DNA of 15,735 nucleotides from Candidatus Methanophagaceae archaeon (GCA_013374505.1 QENJ01000056.1:1-15735), one strand, 5' to 3'; shown: positions 7,268 to 15,287, numbered from the stretch's first letter. Notes: generated by a model from the letters alone, not told the origin. Translations and numbers: made by a program.

Positions 7268-7999
7268 ATGGCAGAGAAGAAAGAAGTTCCGGAGGGATGG
7301 CCGTTAGTCACCGGCGACTATGAGGTGGGTGACCCACAGAGTTGCGTGGCTATATCATCAAATGGGTCGTATTTCCATATGGAACATTTGAAAGGAGTAG
7401 CGATCCAGGGACCGGACAAGACAGAGAACATCGGGTTAGAGAAGATAATAACGAACGTCATCTCAAATCCGAACATACGATTCCTCATAGCAGGAGGTGC
7501 GGAAGTACCAGGGCATATAAGTGGTGGAACATTGATTGCACTGGTGAAGGGTGGTATTGATCCGTCGAGCCACAAGGTAGTAGGATCCACAGGTGCAATT
7601 CCATTCATCGAGAACTTACCGGATGAGGCAGTTGCCCGATTCAGAGACCAGGTCGAAGTAATAGACATGATCGGGGAAGAGGACTACGGCAAGATAAATG
7701 CAAAGGTACAGGAGCTTATAGCGAGGGATCCCGGGGCATATCCGGAAGATCCGATGGTAGTGAAAGTAGGGGGCGAGGGCGAGGAAGCAGCCAAGATAGA
7801 AATGCCGTTAGCAATGCCGGCATCTCCTCATATGGCTACAATAGATCGTGCGACAGAGCAGATAACTTACAAAACACAGTTGATTGCACGAGACCAGAAA
7901 TTAACTTCCGGGCTTTCGATGAACGGGTTAATTGGACTCTTAGTAGGGTTCTTAGCCACGCTCATCTTCCTTTTACCGTTAATAATGGGGGTAATCTAA
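7268..7999 (+). CDS. mtrA: Tetrahydromethanopterin S-methyltransferase subunit A (corrinoid protein)
   Basis: MtrA carries the corrinoid (a cobamide) that accepts the methyl group before its Na+-coupled transfer. The ATG at 7268 gives 243 residues beginning MAEKKEVPEGWPLVTGDY, the family's usual start; a longer frame from 7235 overlaps mtrB and is not needed. The cobamide-binding region NPNIRFLIAGGAEVPGHISG contains H83, matching the axial His ligand known near position 84 in the Methanothermobacter protein. GSTGAIPFIENLPDEA is the second hallmark. The C-terminus (about 218-243) is a single membrane anchor preceded by ITYKTQLIARDQKLTSGL, a segment shared with MtrF. Its TAA abuts the mtrF ATG. 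Confidence 0.96.
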   Translation: MAEKKEVPEGWPLVTGDYEVGDPQSCVAISSNGSYFHMEHLKGVAIQGPDKTENIGLEKIITNVISNPNIRFLIAGGAEVPGHISGGTLIALVKGGIDPSSHKVVGSTGAIPFIENLPDEAVARFRDQVEVIDMIGEEDYGKINAKVQELIARDPGAYPEDPMVVKVGGEGEEAAKIEMPLAMPASPHMATIDRATEQITYKTQLIARDQKLTSGLSMNGLIGLLVGFLATLIFLLPLIMGVI

Positions 8000-8197
8000 A
8001 TGGCAGCACCGAAAGTAGTACAACAAACACCGGAAACGGCTGTTTTAACCGCACGTATAGAAGACCTGAGACACTTTATAACTATGATCGGCCGAGATTC
8101 TCGGTTCGCAGCAGGACTCTGGGCAGGATTGATAAAAGGACTGGCAATCGGGCTCTTCACGAGTTTCTTTTTAGTCGGGCTTAAACTTGTGTTGTAG
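8000..8197 (+). CDS. mtrF: Tetrahydromethanopterin S-methyltransferase subunit F
   Basis: A 65-residue protein with a soluble N-terminus and one C-terminal membrane helix (about 43-64). The segment RIEDLRHFITMIGRDSRFAAGLWAG resembles the IGRD...L.AGL stretch conserved in MtrF and echoed in the MtrA tail, fitting the known relation between MtrF and the MtrA C-terminus. Position between mtrA and mtrG is canonical. The start codon directly abuts the mtrA stop, so translation is probably coupled. Length is normal (about 65-70). Confidence 0.88.
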   Translation: MAAPKVVQQTPETAVLTARIEDLRHFITMIGRDSRFAAGLWAGLIKGLAIGLFTSFFLVGLKLVL

Positions 8198-8220
8198 GAG
8201 CAGGAAAGGAGAAAAGAAGA

Positions 8221-8514
8221 ATGGGAGAAGAGAAAAAAACAGAAGAGGAGCTTGAAAAGGAGATAGAAGCCGAAGTGGAAGCCGATATTATGGCGAAACT
8301 GGAACATGAACTGGAAGAGGTTGCGGTTCCTGTATCTGTAACGCCACCCGAACACACAAAACTGCTGGACCGAATAAATACGATGGACCAGACCGTGGAA
8401 TTTGTCGCCGGGGAACTGTGGCAACGACAGGGAGAACGATTAGGCTTTACAATCGGGCTTTTATACGGTGTGATGATAGGAATAGTTACGTATGTACTAT
8501 TCCTAATGGGATAA
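8221..8514 (+). CDS. mtrG: Tetrahydromethanopterin S-methyltransferase subunit G
   Basis: A 97-residue small subunit. The C-terminal half, LLDRINTMDQTVEFVAGELWQRQGERLGFTIGLLYG followed by a membrane helix (about 78-96), is clear MtrG. The N-terminal 35 or so residues (beginning MGEEKKTEEELEKEIEAEVE) form a highly charged, probably helical extension that I do not recall in the shorter MtrG proteins (about 75-86 residues) of cultured methanogens. A strong AAAGGAG ribosome site (8205-8211) lies nine bases before the ATG and supports this longer start. Position between mtrF and mtrH is canonical. Confidence 0.9.
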   Translation: MGEEKKTEEELEKEIEAEVEADIMAKLEHELEEVAVPVSVTPPEHTKLLDRINTMDQTVEFVAGELWQRQGERLGFTIGLLYGVMIGIVTYVLFLMG

Positions 8515-8533
8515 TAATAGGAGGACAAGAACT

Positions 8534-9508
8534 ATGTTTTTATTTGATAGAGAACAGGATATATATGAAATTGGTGGATTGAAGATAGGAGGCCAGCCGG
8601 GCGAGTGCGCAACTGTTCTTTGTGGCACGATATTCTATGCAAAGCATTATCTGGTTGAGGATGAGGACAAAGGGATATTTGACAAGAAAGCCGCGGAAGA
8701 GGTGTTGAATAAGCAATCGGAATTCTCGGATTTAACCGGGAATCCGTGCATAATGCAGATATTTTCGGAGACACCCGAGGCGATGGAGAAAGAGATTGCG
8801 TTCTGTACAGACGTATGTGACGTTCCTTTCTTGATTGACTCTACGGTCGCAGAGACAAAAGTTGCAGGACTCAAGTATGTAGATGAAGTTGGGCTGACAG
8901 GGCGAGCGGTGTATAACTCAATAAACATCTCGTGTACAGATGAAGAGATCGAAGCGATCAAGAATTCCCCAATCGAAGCGTCAATTGTATTGGCGTTCAA
9001 CCCAAAGGATTCGTCGGTTGCAGGGAAGATAGATCTGTTAGAGACCGGAGCAGGCACCATAGATAAAGGCTTGGTGGCTCTGTCGCGGGACCTGGGAATA
9101 ACGAAACCATTGTGTGATAATGCCACGCTGCCCATAGGTGCCGGAGCGGGCTCAGCAGTCGCGGCTGGCTTTGCCGTCAAATCGAAATTCGGGATACCCG
9201 TAGGGTTAGGTATCCACAATGCACCTTCCGCGTGGACCTGGCTGAAAAAATTCCGGAAGGAGCATGCGACGAAAGGACCGGGTGGCTGGGAAGGACTCGG
9301 CGCAGATGTGTTCAAGATCTGTGACGTAGCATCAAACGTTATACCAGTCGTGGCGGGTCAGGATTTCGTGCTTTACGGACCAATAGAGAATGCCTCGTTA
9401 GCGTTCCCACTGGTTGGTATGACGGATATGATTGTTTCAGAGGCGAACAAGGCAGAACACGACATTGATGCACTGGAACCACATCCACTAATGAAACTGG
9501 GTGCATAG
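8534..9508 (+). CDS. mtrH: Tetrahydromethanopterin S-methyltransferase subunit H
   Basis: MtrH is the soluble TIM-barrel subunit that moves the methyl group between tetrahydromethanopterin and the corrinoid on MtrA. The 324 residues start MFLFDREQDIYEIGGLKIGG, which is typical, and include LIDSTVAETKVAGLKYVDEVGL, RAVYNSINIS, the Asp/Asn-rich barrel strands, CDNATLPIGAGAGSA, and the C-terminal block beginning DFVLYGPIENASLAFPLVGM, followed by TDMIVSEANK. Length is as expected. A TAGGAGGA ribosome site lies about nine bases before the ATG. It is the last gene of the operon, followed at once by a hairpin and T-rich tract. Nothing is broken. Confidence 0.96.
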   Translation: MFLFDREQDIYEIGGLKIGGQPGECATVLCGTIFYAKHYLVEDEDKGIFDKKAAEEVLNKQSEFSDLTGNPCIMQIFSETPEAMEKEIAFCTDVCDVPFLIDSTVAETKVAGLKYVDEVGLTGRAVYNSINISCTDEEIEAIKNSPIEASIVLAFNPKDSSVAGKIDLLETGAGTIDKGLVALSRDLGITKPLCDNATLPIGAGAGSAVAAGFAVKSKFGIPVGLGIHNAPSAWTWLKKFRKEHATKGPGGWEGLGADVFKICDVASNVIPVVAGQDFVLYGPIENASLAFPLVGMTDMIVSEANKAEHDIDALEPHPLMKLGA

Positions 9509-9540
9509 GGGATTTTTTTTATCCCCCTTTTTTATTTTTT
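9508..9540 (+). terminator. mtr operon terminator (hairpin plus T-rich tract)
   Basis: The inverted repeat GGGGAT (9508-9513) / ATCCCC (9521-9526), with a loop of seven T, begins on the last base of the mtrH stop codon. It is followed by a T-rich tract to about 9540. Archaeal termination relies mainly on T-runs, and both the loop and the tail supply them. This separates mtr from the U32 genes. Confidence 0.7.
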
Positions 9541-9551
9541 TTATTCTGTAA

Positions 9552-9599
9552 CATTTTTATAATTCAATTACGAAATTAGTATTGATCACGAGATATAAA
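9552..9599 (+). promoter_or_regulatory. Probable promoter of the U32 gene unit
   Basis: A TATA-like TTTTTATAATT (9554-9564) is centred about 40 bases before the ATG at 9600. The predicted start near 9584 leaves a leader of about 16 bases with only a weak GAG as ribosome site. The box follows directly after the mtr terminator, so the U32 genes are probably a separate transcription unit. Confidence 0.4.
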
Positions 9600-10602
9600 A
9601 TGCAATTAATGATTCCGCATCCCGGACATTTCCCCGCTCTGAAGGAGATAATAGAAGTAAAAGAAGCAGAAGGCTTGAACGAAGTGGGCGAAGTTTTTAT
9701 GGGGGGGGTCTCCTGAAGTGATGGGCAGCGGAAGAGGTGTGCTGCATGCGCCACTAATAGACGAAATAAGGGCACAGACGGAATATGCACATCAACACGG
9801 TATAAAAATGCACATCGTGATGAATTCCACATGTACCGGGGCACATCACCTGACATTTGAGGGTTATAAGATGTTCAAGTGGTATTTTAGCGAACTGAAC
9901 AAAGCAGATGTTGACGGTGTTATAGTGGCAGAGCCATACCTCGTGGAACTCCTACGCGATTTCCCGATGAAGACTATCGTATCTGTTTTATCATATGTCG
10001 AATCGCCACAGCGAGCCAAATTCTTTGAAGATCTCGGCGCTGATGTGTTAACCATAGATACAAACATAAACCGGCATTTTGATGTTTTAAAAGCGATAGT
10101 AAAGGCGGTTAATTGTGAAGTTAAGTTAATCGTGAACGAGGGATGTCTGTACAGGTGTCCGTTCAGATATTCGCATTACAATCTCGCTTCGCATCTCAGC
10201 AGTTTAAATCAACCCAGTTTTCCGCTTTTCGCTCCTGACTTCTATTACGACAAGTGTATAAATATCCGCTTAAGAGATCCAACACAGATAACCAAGTCGG
10301 GTTGGATAAGGCCGGAAGACCTAAAAGAATACGAAGCAATCGGAATAAATACATTCAAGCTATCAGGGCGCACAAAAGCGGTGAACTGGATTATAGAGTG
10401 CATGCGCTCTTATTCTCACCGGTCGTTTAAAGGCAACCTGCTTGAACTTCTGGACTGCCCGCAACTACTCCGGTATATGTTTTATATGGAGAATGAAAAG
10501 TTTGATGGCGCAATAGAGCACTGGAAGAAATGTCGAAAGGTCTGTGGCGAATGTGGTTATTGTACTGAACTGACGAAGGAGGCTTTAACAATTATCAAAT
10601 GA
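9600..10602 (+). pseudogene. U32-family (peptidase U32 / UbiU-like) protein, frameshifted
   Basis: The gene opens at ATG 9600 with MQLMIPHPGHFPALKEI, almost identical to the start of its downstream paralogue, and breaks at eight G (9701-9708), reaching TGA at 9713-9715. Removing one G restores a frame through to 10602 and a 333-residue protein colinear with the 341-residue paralogue. The continuing frame has a GTG at 9718 and an ATG at 9721. U32 motifs are NEGCLYRCPFR with two cysteines, YYDKC, and a C-terminal CRKVCGECGYC (CxxxCxxCxxC). U32 proteins include RNA- and quinone-modifying enzymes (RlhA, TrhP, UbiU/UbiV) that hold a Cys-ligated 4Fe-4S cluster, so a protease role is not assumed. 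The last four bases overlap the next gene (ATGA). The lesion is either a homopolymer sequencing error or a real mutation. Substrate is unknown. Confidence 0.8.
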
Positions 10603-11624
10603 GATTAATAATACCGCATCCCGGGCATTTTCCTGCTTTGAAAGAGATACTGGCGTATAAAGAATCCGAGGGTATAAAAGACGTAGCAGAGGTTTATATG
10701 GCCGGCTCGCCGGATGTTATGGGTAGCGGAAGAGCAACGCTACATGCCGCGCTTGTTGATGAGATAAAGGAACAAACAGCTTATGCACATCAGCACAACG
10801 TAAAGCTGAATATCGTAATGAATCCTTCATGCTTAGGTGGCTATCACCTGACATTGCATGGTTTTAAGACGTTCGACTGGTATTTCAATGAACTGAATAA
10901 AGCAGGCGTTGATGGCGTTACGGTGGCGGAGCCGTATTTTGTCGAGCTTTTAAGAGAACACTCGATGGAGACTGTCATATCATGCGTGGCACATGTGGAT
11001 TCGCCACAGCGTGCTGAATTCTTCGAAGCGCTTGGGGCTGATGCAATCGCCGTGGACACGAACATAAACCGTGACTTCGGGATTTTAAAAGCGATAAAGA
11101 AAGCGGTCCATTGCGACATCCGGGTACTCGTGAACGAAGGCTGTCTGTATAAGTGCCCTTTCAGGCATGCGCATTTCAACCTCTTCTCGCATATAACATC
11201 GTCTCGTGCTTCTTCTTCCCAGAATGCACAGGTGCAACCCCCAAATACCTTTGGTGATTACTATTTTGATAAGTGCATATCCATCCGTGTTCGAGACCCC
11301 TCGCAAATTATCCGGTCGCCGTGGATAAGGCCGGAAGACTTGAAGGCTTATGAGGCCATAGGCATTGATGAATTCAAGATTTCGGGTAGAGCGAATGCGG
11401 TTAGATGGATTTTAAATTGCATGGAAGTATATCATCGTAGGGAACTCAAAGGCAACCTGCTTGAAGTACTTGATTGCCCTTCAGAACTTAGATATACCTT
11501 TTATCTGGATAATGGTCTCCTGGATGGGTGCATTGATCAATGGAAGAACTGCAAAAAGATATGTGATGACTGCAGGTATTGTGATGAACTAACAAGTAAG
11601 GTATTGAAGGTGATAAAAAAGTGA
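10599..11624 (+). CDS. U32-family (peptidase U32 / UbiU-like) protein, second copy
   Basis: An intact 341-residue paralogue of the preceding gene. It shares IPHPGHFPALKEI (5-17), GSPDVMGSGRATLHA (36-50), YAHQHNVKLNIVMN (62-75), VDGVTVAEPYFVELLRE (104-120), NEGCLYKCPFRHAHFN (179-194), YYFDKCISIRVRDPSQI (221-237), WIRPEDLKAYEAIGIDEFKISGR (242-264) and a C-terminal four-Cys set, C318, C322, C325, C328. C182, C186 and C226 are likely ligands of the 4Fe-4S centre known in U32 proteins; the terminal set could hold a second cluster or Zn. No signal peptide or membrane helix. It overlaps the first copy by ATGA and the next gene by GTGA, so all three are tightly coupled. Tandem U32 paralogues recall the UbiU/UbiV heterodimer; that parallel is inference and no substrate can be named. 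Confidence 0.85.
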   Translation: MRLIIPHPGHFPALKEILAYKESEGIKDVAEVYMAGSPDVMGSGRATLHAALVDEIKEQTAYAHQHNVKLNIVMNPSCLGGYHLTLHGFKTFDWYFNELNKAGVDGVTVAEPYFVELLREHSMETVISCVAHVDSPQRAEFFEALGADAIAVDTNINRDFGILKAIKKAVHCDIRVLVNEGCLYKCPFRHAHFNLFSHITSSRASSSQNAQVQPPNTFGDYYFDKCISIRVRDPSQIIRSPWIRPEDLKAYEAIGIDEFKISGRANAVRWILNCMEVYHRRELKGNLLEVLDCPSELRYTFYLDNGLLDGCIDQWKNCKKICDDCRYCDELTSKVLKVIKK

Positions 11625-11989
11625 AAGAAGAACTAGGTGCTGGTAGGAGAAAACTTGAGGGCGAACTGAGGAATTTAGTAGGGAACATATTCGTGCCGGA
11701 GGTGAAGGTATTCGGGATGGCATGTGGCTGTGTTGGTTATGCTGCTGATCTAAGAGGACTGCAAAGCGATGATGTTGATGTTTTTAAAGAGAAGATAAAT
11801 GCGATACTGAGCGAATTAAGTAAATCCGTGGGTGTGGAGCCGGAATTCATCTATGCACGGAAGTTACCGGGATCAGAAGAAGTCGTTACGCTTACCGCGA
11901 GGGAGTTGTGCGAGCGTTGCAAGCGCGAGTTCGCAGGATCGAAAGCTTCTCCGAGACCCGATATAGTGGTGTTAAAGAAAAGGCGGTGA
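11621..11989 (+). CDS. Small CxC/CxxC protein, unrecognised
   Basis: A 122-residue protein starting at GTG 11621, whose last three bases of the GTGA overlap form the stop of the upstream U32 gene. I do not recognise a family with confidence. It begins with a charged helix, then FGMACGCVGYAADLRG with C35 and C37, a central segment ending VGVEPEFIYARKLPG, and TARELCERC with C97 and C100, ending in a basic tail (KKRR). The paired CxC and CxxC suggest a metal site or Fe-S/persulfide handling. The fourfold charge and segment pattern resemble a small compact alpha/beta protein rather than a membrane protein. Tight coupling to two Fe-S U32 proteins suggests a partner or carrier for them. Codon use looks like its neighbours. 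Confidence 0.75.
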   Translation: MKEELGAGRRKLEGELRNLVGNIFVPEVKVFGMACGCVGYAADLRGLQSDDVDVFKEKINAILSELSKSVGVEPEFIYARKLPGSEEVVTLTARELCERCKREFAGSKASPRPDIVVLKKRR

Positions 11990-12127
11990 AGAATATAGCA
12001 AAGTTTATAAGTGAAGAATAAACGTTTAAACATATACGTGGGGGCAACATTTCTGTGCAACACGAGGACAGGGATTAAGTTGTTTCTATTATAAAAATAG
12101 AGTTCAAAAATGAGGGGGTAAATAGAG
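11990..12127 (+). promoter_or_regulatory. Upstream region of atwA1 with TATA candidates and direct repeats
   Basis: A TATA-like GTTTATAAG lies at 12003-12011, giving a predicted leader of about 95 bases. It is flanked by a perfect 10-bp direct repeat, GTGAAGAATA, at 11986-11995 and 12011-12020. A second candidate, TATTATAAAAA (12088-12098), would give a much shorter leader. A strong GAGGGGG ribosome site (12112-12118) stands nine bases before the atwA1 ATG. Which TATA is used cannot be decided from sequence. Confidence 0.45.
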
Positions 12128-13729
12128 ATGGGCGAAGAGAAAGAGACGTTTATAGAAGTCCGGAATGTGAACAAGAAATTCGAAGACAAAACCGTGTTGA
12201 AGAACGTGAGTCTGAATATAAAAGAGATGGAGCCGTTAGGGCTGCTCGGAAAGAGTGGCGCTGGGAAATCGGTATTACTGCGTATGCTTCGAGGTACTGA
12301 CGAATACGCACCGGATAGCGGTGACATAATATTCCGGATGGCGTATTGCCCCGGCTGTACCTGGGTGGAGGGCCCGAGCAAGGTAGGGGATAAATGTCCT
12401 AAATGTGCTACGGAATTCGAGTTTAGGGAAGTAAATTTCTGGCAGGATAAGGAGATGAGGCGGACGCTAAAGAGTGCGATTGCTATCATGCTACAACGCA
12501 GTTTCGCATTGTATAGTGACGAAAGCGTCATCTGGAATATATTAGAGGCACTGGAACGGACAAGGTATCCAAAGAGTAAGAGGCTGAAGAAGGTATATGA
12601 AATACTAGAATCCGTAAAGATGTTGCACCGTGTAAACATGCCGGATACGAGGGACCTAAGTGGTGGTGAGAAACAGAGAATGGTGCTTGCAAGACAGTTA
12701 GCGCTGGCACCTATTTTACTTTTGGCTGATGAGCCCACGGGTACGTTAGACCACGAGACGGCAAAGGTGGTGCACCGTGCACTGATAGAGACAACAAGAG
12801 GTGGGACGACATTTCTCGTCACTTCTCATTGGCCTTATGTAATTCGTGAGTTGACAGAGGAAACGGTATGGTTTGATAAGGGCGAGATAGTAGAATATGG
12901 CAATACGGATGATGTGGTGACCGCATTTGAGAAGGAAGTAGGAGAAATACAGCGCGAGGAGTTTAAAAAATTCGGCGATCCTATAATCCGAATGGAACAT
13001 CTGAAGAAGTATTACTTCTCGGCATCGCGAGGCGTGGTAAAGGCGGTGGATGATGTTTCGCTTGAAGTAAATGAGAATGAGATATTCGGGGTTGTAGGGC
13101 ATAGTGGTGCGGGGAAGACGAGTTTAATGCGGATTGTATGCCATTTGGATTCAGGAACAGGTGGTAACGCCTGGGTGCGAGTCGGAGAGAGTTGGTATGA
13201 AGCTTCAAAGAAGGATGCGGGGACATTCATAGAAAACGGGGTAATTGTGGGCGGTATGACCGAGTGGAGATCGCATTTTGTTGGTGTTTTACATCAGGAA
13301 TATTCGTTATTCCCGAAACTTACTATCTGGGCGAACCTTACGACCGGCATAGGTTTGAGCATGCCCGATGATCTGGCGAAGATGAAGGTAAAGTTCGTGC
13401 TTGAAGGTGTGGGCTTCAGCGATGCAGAAATAGCAGAGGTTCTACCAAAGACGCATGATGAACTGAGCGTAGGTGAGAAACAGCGGGTACTGATTGCGCA
13501 ATTACTGATGAAAGAGCCCAATATTGCAGTGCTTGATGAACCCACGGGTACAATGGACCCGGTAACAAAGAGATACGTGGGTGAGACGATATTAAAAGCA
13601 CGTGAGAATTTGGGCATAACATTTGTTATTGTTACGCATGACCTCGACTTTGCAGAGAAGGTATGTGATAGAGTAGCGAAGATGGAGCAGGGGAAAGTAG
13701 TGGAGATAGAAGATTTTAGGGATATTTAA
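12128..13729 (+). CDS. atwA: MCR activation ATPase AtwA (component A2), first copy
   Basis: AtwA, also called methyl-coenzyme M reductase system component A2, is a soluble twin-ABC ATPase that powers reduction of Ni in F430 within the McrC/Mmp7/Mmp17 activation complex. The 533 residues hold two ABC domains. Domain 1: Walker A GKSGAGKS (41-48), a four-Cys insertion (C74, C77, C90, C93), signature LSGGEKQR (177-184), Walker B LLLADEP, H-loop H234. Domain 2: Walker A GHSGAGKT (324-331), signature LSVGEKQR (446-453) with Val in place of the first glycine, Walker B IAVLDEP (466-472), H-loop VTHD (H504). There are no membrane segments, so it is not a transporter. The ATG has a GAGGGGG ribosome site. 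A second paralogue follows after 37 bp. Intact and full length. Confidence 0.93.
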   Translation: MGEEKETFIEVRNVNKKFEDKTVLKNVSLNIKEMEPLGLLGKSGAGKSVLLRMLRGTDEYAPDSGDIIFRMAYCPGCTWVEGPSKVGDKCPKCATEFEFREVNFWQDKEMRRTLKSAIAIMLQRSFALYSDESVIWNILEALERTRYPKSKRLKKVYEILESVKMLHRVNMPDTRDLSGGEKQRMVLARQLALAPILLLADEPTGTLDHETAKVVHRALIETTRGGTTFLVTSHWPYVIRELTEETVWFDKGEIVEYGNTDDVVTAFEKEVGEIQREEFKKFGDPIIRMEHLKKYYFSASRGVVKAVDDVSLEVNENEIFGVVGHSGAGKTSLMRIVCHLDSGTGGNAWVRVGESWYEASKKDAGTFIENGVIVGGMTEWRSHFVGVLHQEYSLFPKLTIWANLTTGIGLSMPDDLAKMKVKFVLEGVGFSDAEIAEVLPKTHDELSVGEKQRVLIAQLLMKEPNIAVLDEPTGTMDPVTKRYVGETILKARENLGITFVIVTHDLDFAEKVCDRVAKMEQGKVVEIEDFRDI

Positions 13730-13766
13730 AAGTAGTTTATTAATAATATTATGGGTGAGCGTAAAA

Positions 13767-15287
13767 ATGGTTAAAGAAGAGCCATTCGTAAGAATACGAG
13801 ATATATGTAAAGAATTCGACGGCAAAGAAGTCCTGAAGCACGTGAGCGTGGATATATATGAGGGGGAGCCGTTAGGGCTGCTCGGGAGAAGCGGTGCTGG
13901 TAAATCAGTTTTGCTCCACATGCTAAGGGGGACAGAGGAATACAAACCTACTTCTGGTGAAATTATCTTCAGAGTAGCAATGTGCCCTTCCTGCGAGTGG
14001 GTGGGCGTACCGAGTAAAGCAGGAGAGGCGTGTATCAAGTGCGGAACAATACTGGAGTTGAAGGAGCTAAATTACTGGGAAGACAAAGAAACAAGGCGTA
14101 AAGTGAGGCGAAGTGTCGCCATCATGTTGCAGCGTACTTTTGGGCTATACGGTGACGATTCAGTCATGTATAACGTAATACAGGCTTTGGAGAACAGGAA
14201 CTATCCCGCGGATAAGAGATTCAGACGTGCTTATGACCTGCTGAAAGCAGTAAAAATGGTTCATCGGGTTACCTTTCCCGCGAGCGATCTTAGTGGTGGC
14301 GAGAAACAACGGGTAGTACTCGCGAGACAACTTGCTTTAGACCCTATGCTACTGTTAGCAGATGAGCCCACGGGCACGTTAGACTTTGAGACGGCAAAGC
14401 TCGTACACAAAGCGCTTATAGAGAGTACTAAAGGTGGAATGACTATGGTTGTTACTTCTCACTGGCCTTACGTGATTGATGCACTAACAGAAAAGACGTT
14501 ATGGCTTGAGCACGGCGAAATAGTGAAATACGGCAATTCAAAAGAGGTCCTAGCAGAATTTGAGAAGCAGGTCGGGCAAATAGACCGCGAAGAGTATAAG
14601 AAAATCGGGGAACCGAAGATAAAGATAGAGCATTGCAAGAAATATTATTATTCGATATGGCGTGGGATGGTAAAGGCGGTGGATGATGTTACGCTAACAA
14701 TAAATGAGAATGAGATATTTGGGCTATTAGGCAAAAGCGGTTCGGGCAAAACGAGCCTGGCCAGGATTATAACGCATATAGACCCGGTAACTGGCGGCAC
14801 TGTCATGATAAGGTCCGGCGATAAGTGGATAGATGTAGGGCGGGTAGCGGAGACCGGAGTATGGATTTCATGGAGTGCTACTACTCCTGGAAGTGGAGAG
14901 CAAACGGCAACACACGTGTCTATGTTACACCAGGAATATTCTCTCTATCCCGATAAGTCTGTATTAGAGAACCTCACAAGTTGTATAGGCGTGCAGGCGC
15001 CCGAAGAACTTGCGAGAATGAAGGTGAAGTTCATATTAGACGGGATTGGATTTAGCGATGAAGAATCCGAGGAGATATTATCCAAAGATCATACACAACT
15101 GAGTGTAGGAGAACGACAAAGGATAGTACTCGCACAAATACTGATGAAGGAACCGGCAATCGCTATACTTGATGAGCCAACGGGGACAATGGACCCGATA
15201 ACAAAGAACTTTGTTGCGGATTCTATACGGGCGGCAAGGGCGAATTTGGGCATTACCTTCTTTATTCCTCGTGCTCACCCCGACTGA
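13767..15287 (+). pseudogene. atwA: MCR activation ATPase AtwA (component A2), second copy, C-terminus lost
   Basis: A paralogue of the preceding AtwA, similar along its whole length. The ATG at 13767 is preferred over the in-frame GTG at 13755 because GGTGAG (13754-13759) then serves as ribosome site. Domain 1 is complete: Walker A GRSGAGKS (40-47), Cys4 insertion (C73, C76, C89, C92), LSGGEKQR (175-182), LLLADEP. Domain 2 has GKSGSGKT (322-329), LSVGERQR (445-452) and IAILDEP, but after GITFFI (residue 500, base 15266) it reads PRAHPD and stops. The sister continues VTHDLDFAEKV for a further 33 or so residues, so the H-loop histidine and the C-terminal helix are missing. The six final residues are antisense to mcrC. 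The truncation coincides with the end of recognisable mcrC, pointing to a deletion or a chimeric join. Confidence 0.85.

Noticed and set aside
8647..9315. 222-codon minus-strand frame inside mtrH
   Set aside because: Antisense shadow of a well-conserved MtrH; low-complexity Ser/Ala/Pro composition and no ribosome site.
9713..9715. TGA in the first U32 gene as a recoded codon (selenocysteine or similar)
   Set aside because: Read-through in that frame gives no U32 similarity, whereas a single-base shift restores the match to the paralogue, so this is a frameshift.
11851..12822. 323-codon minus-strand frame spanning the atwA1 start and promoter
   Set aside because: It runs antisense through AtwA domain 1 and the preceding gene and is Ser/Phe-rich with no recognisable domain.
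13755..13766. GTG start for the second atwA
   Set aside because: Using ATG 13767 leaves a well-placed GGTGAG ribosome site and matches the length of the first copy's N-terminus; the GTG lies within that site.
15078..15263. C-terminal 61 residues of the mcrC reading frame
   Set aside because: This part is purely antisense to atwA2 and has no McrC similarity; it is the accidental continuation after the junction, not protein to annotate.
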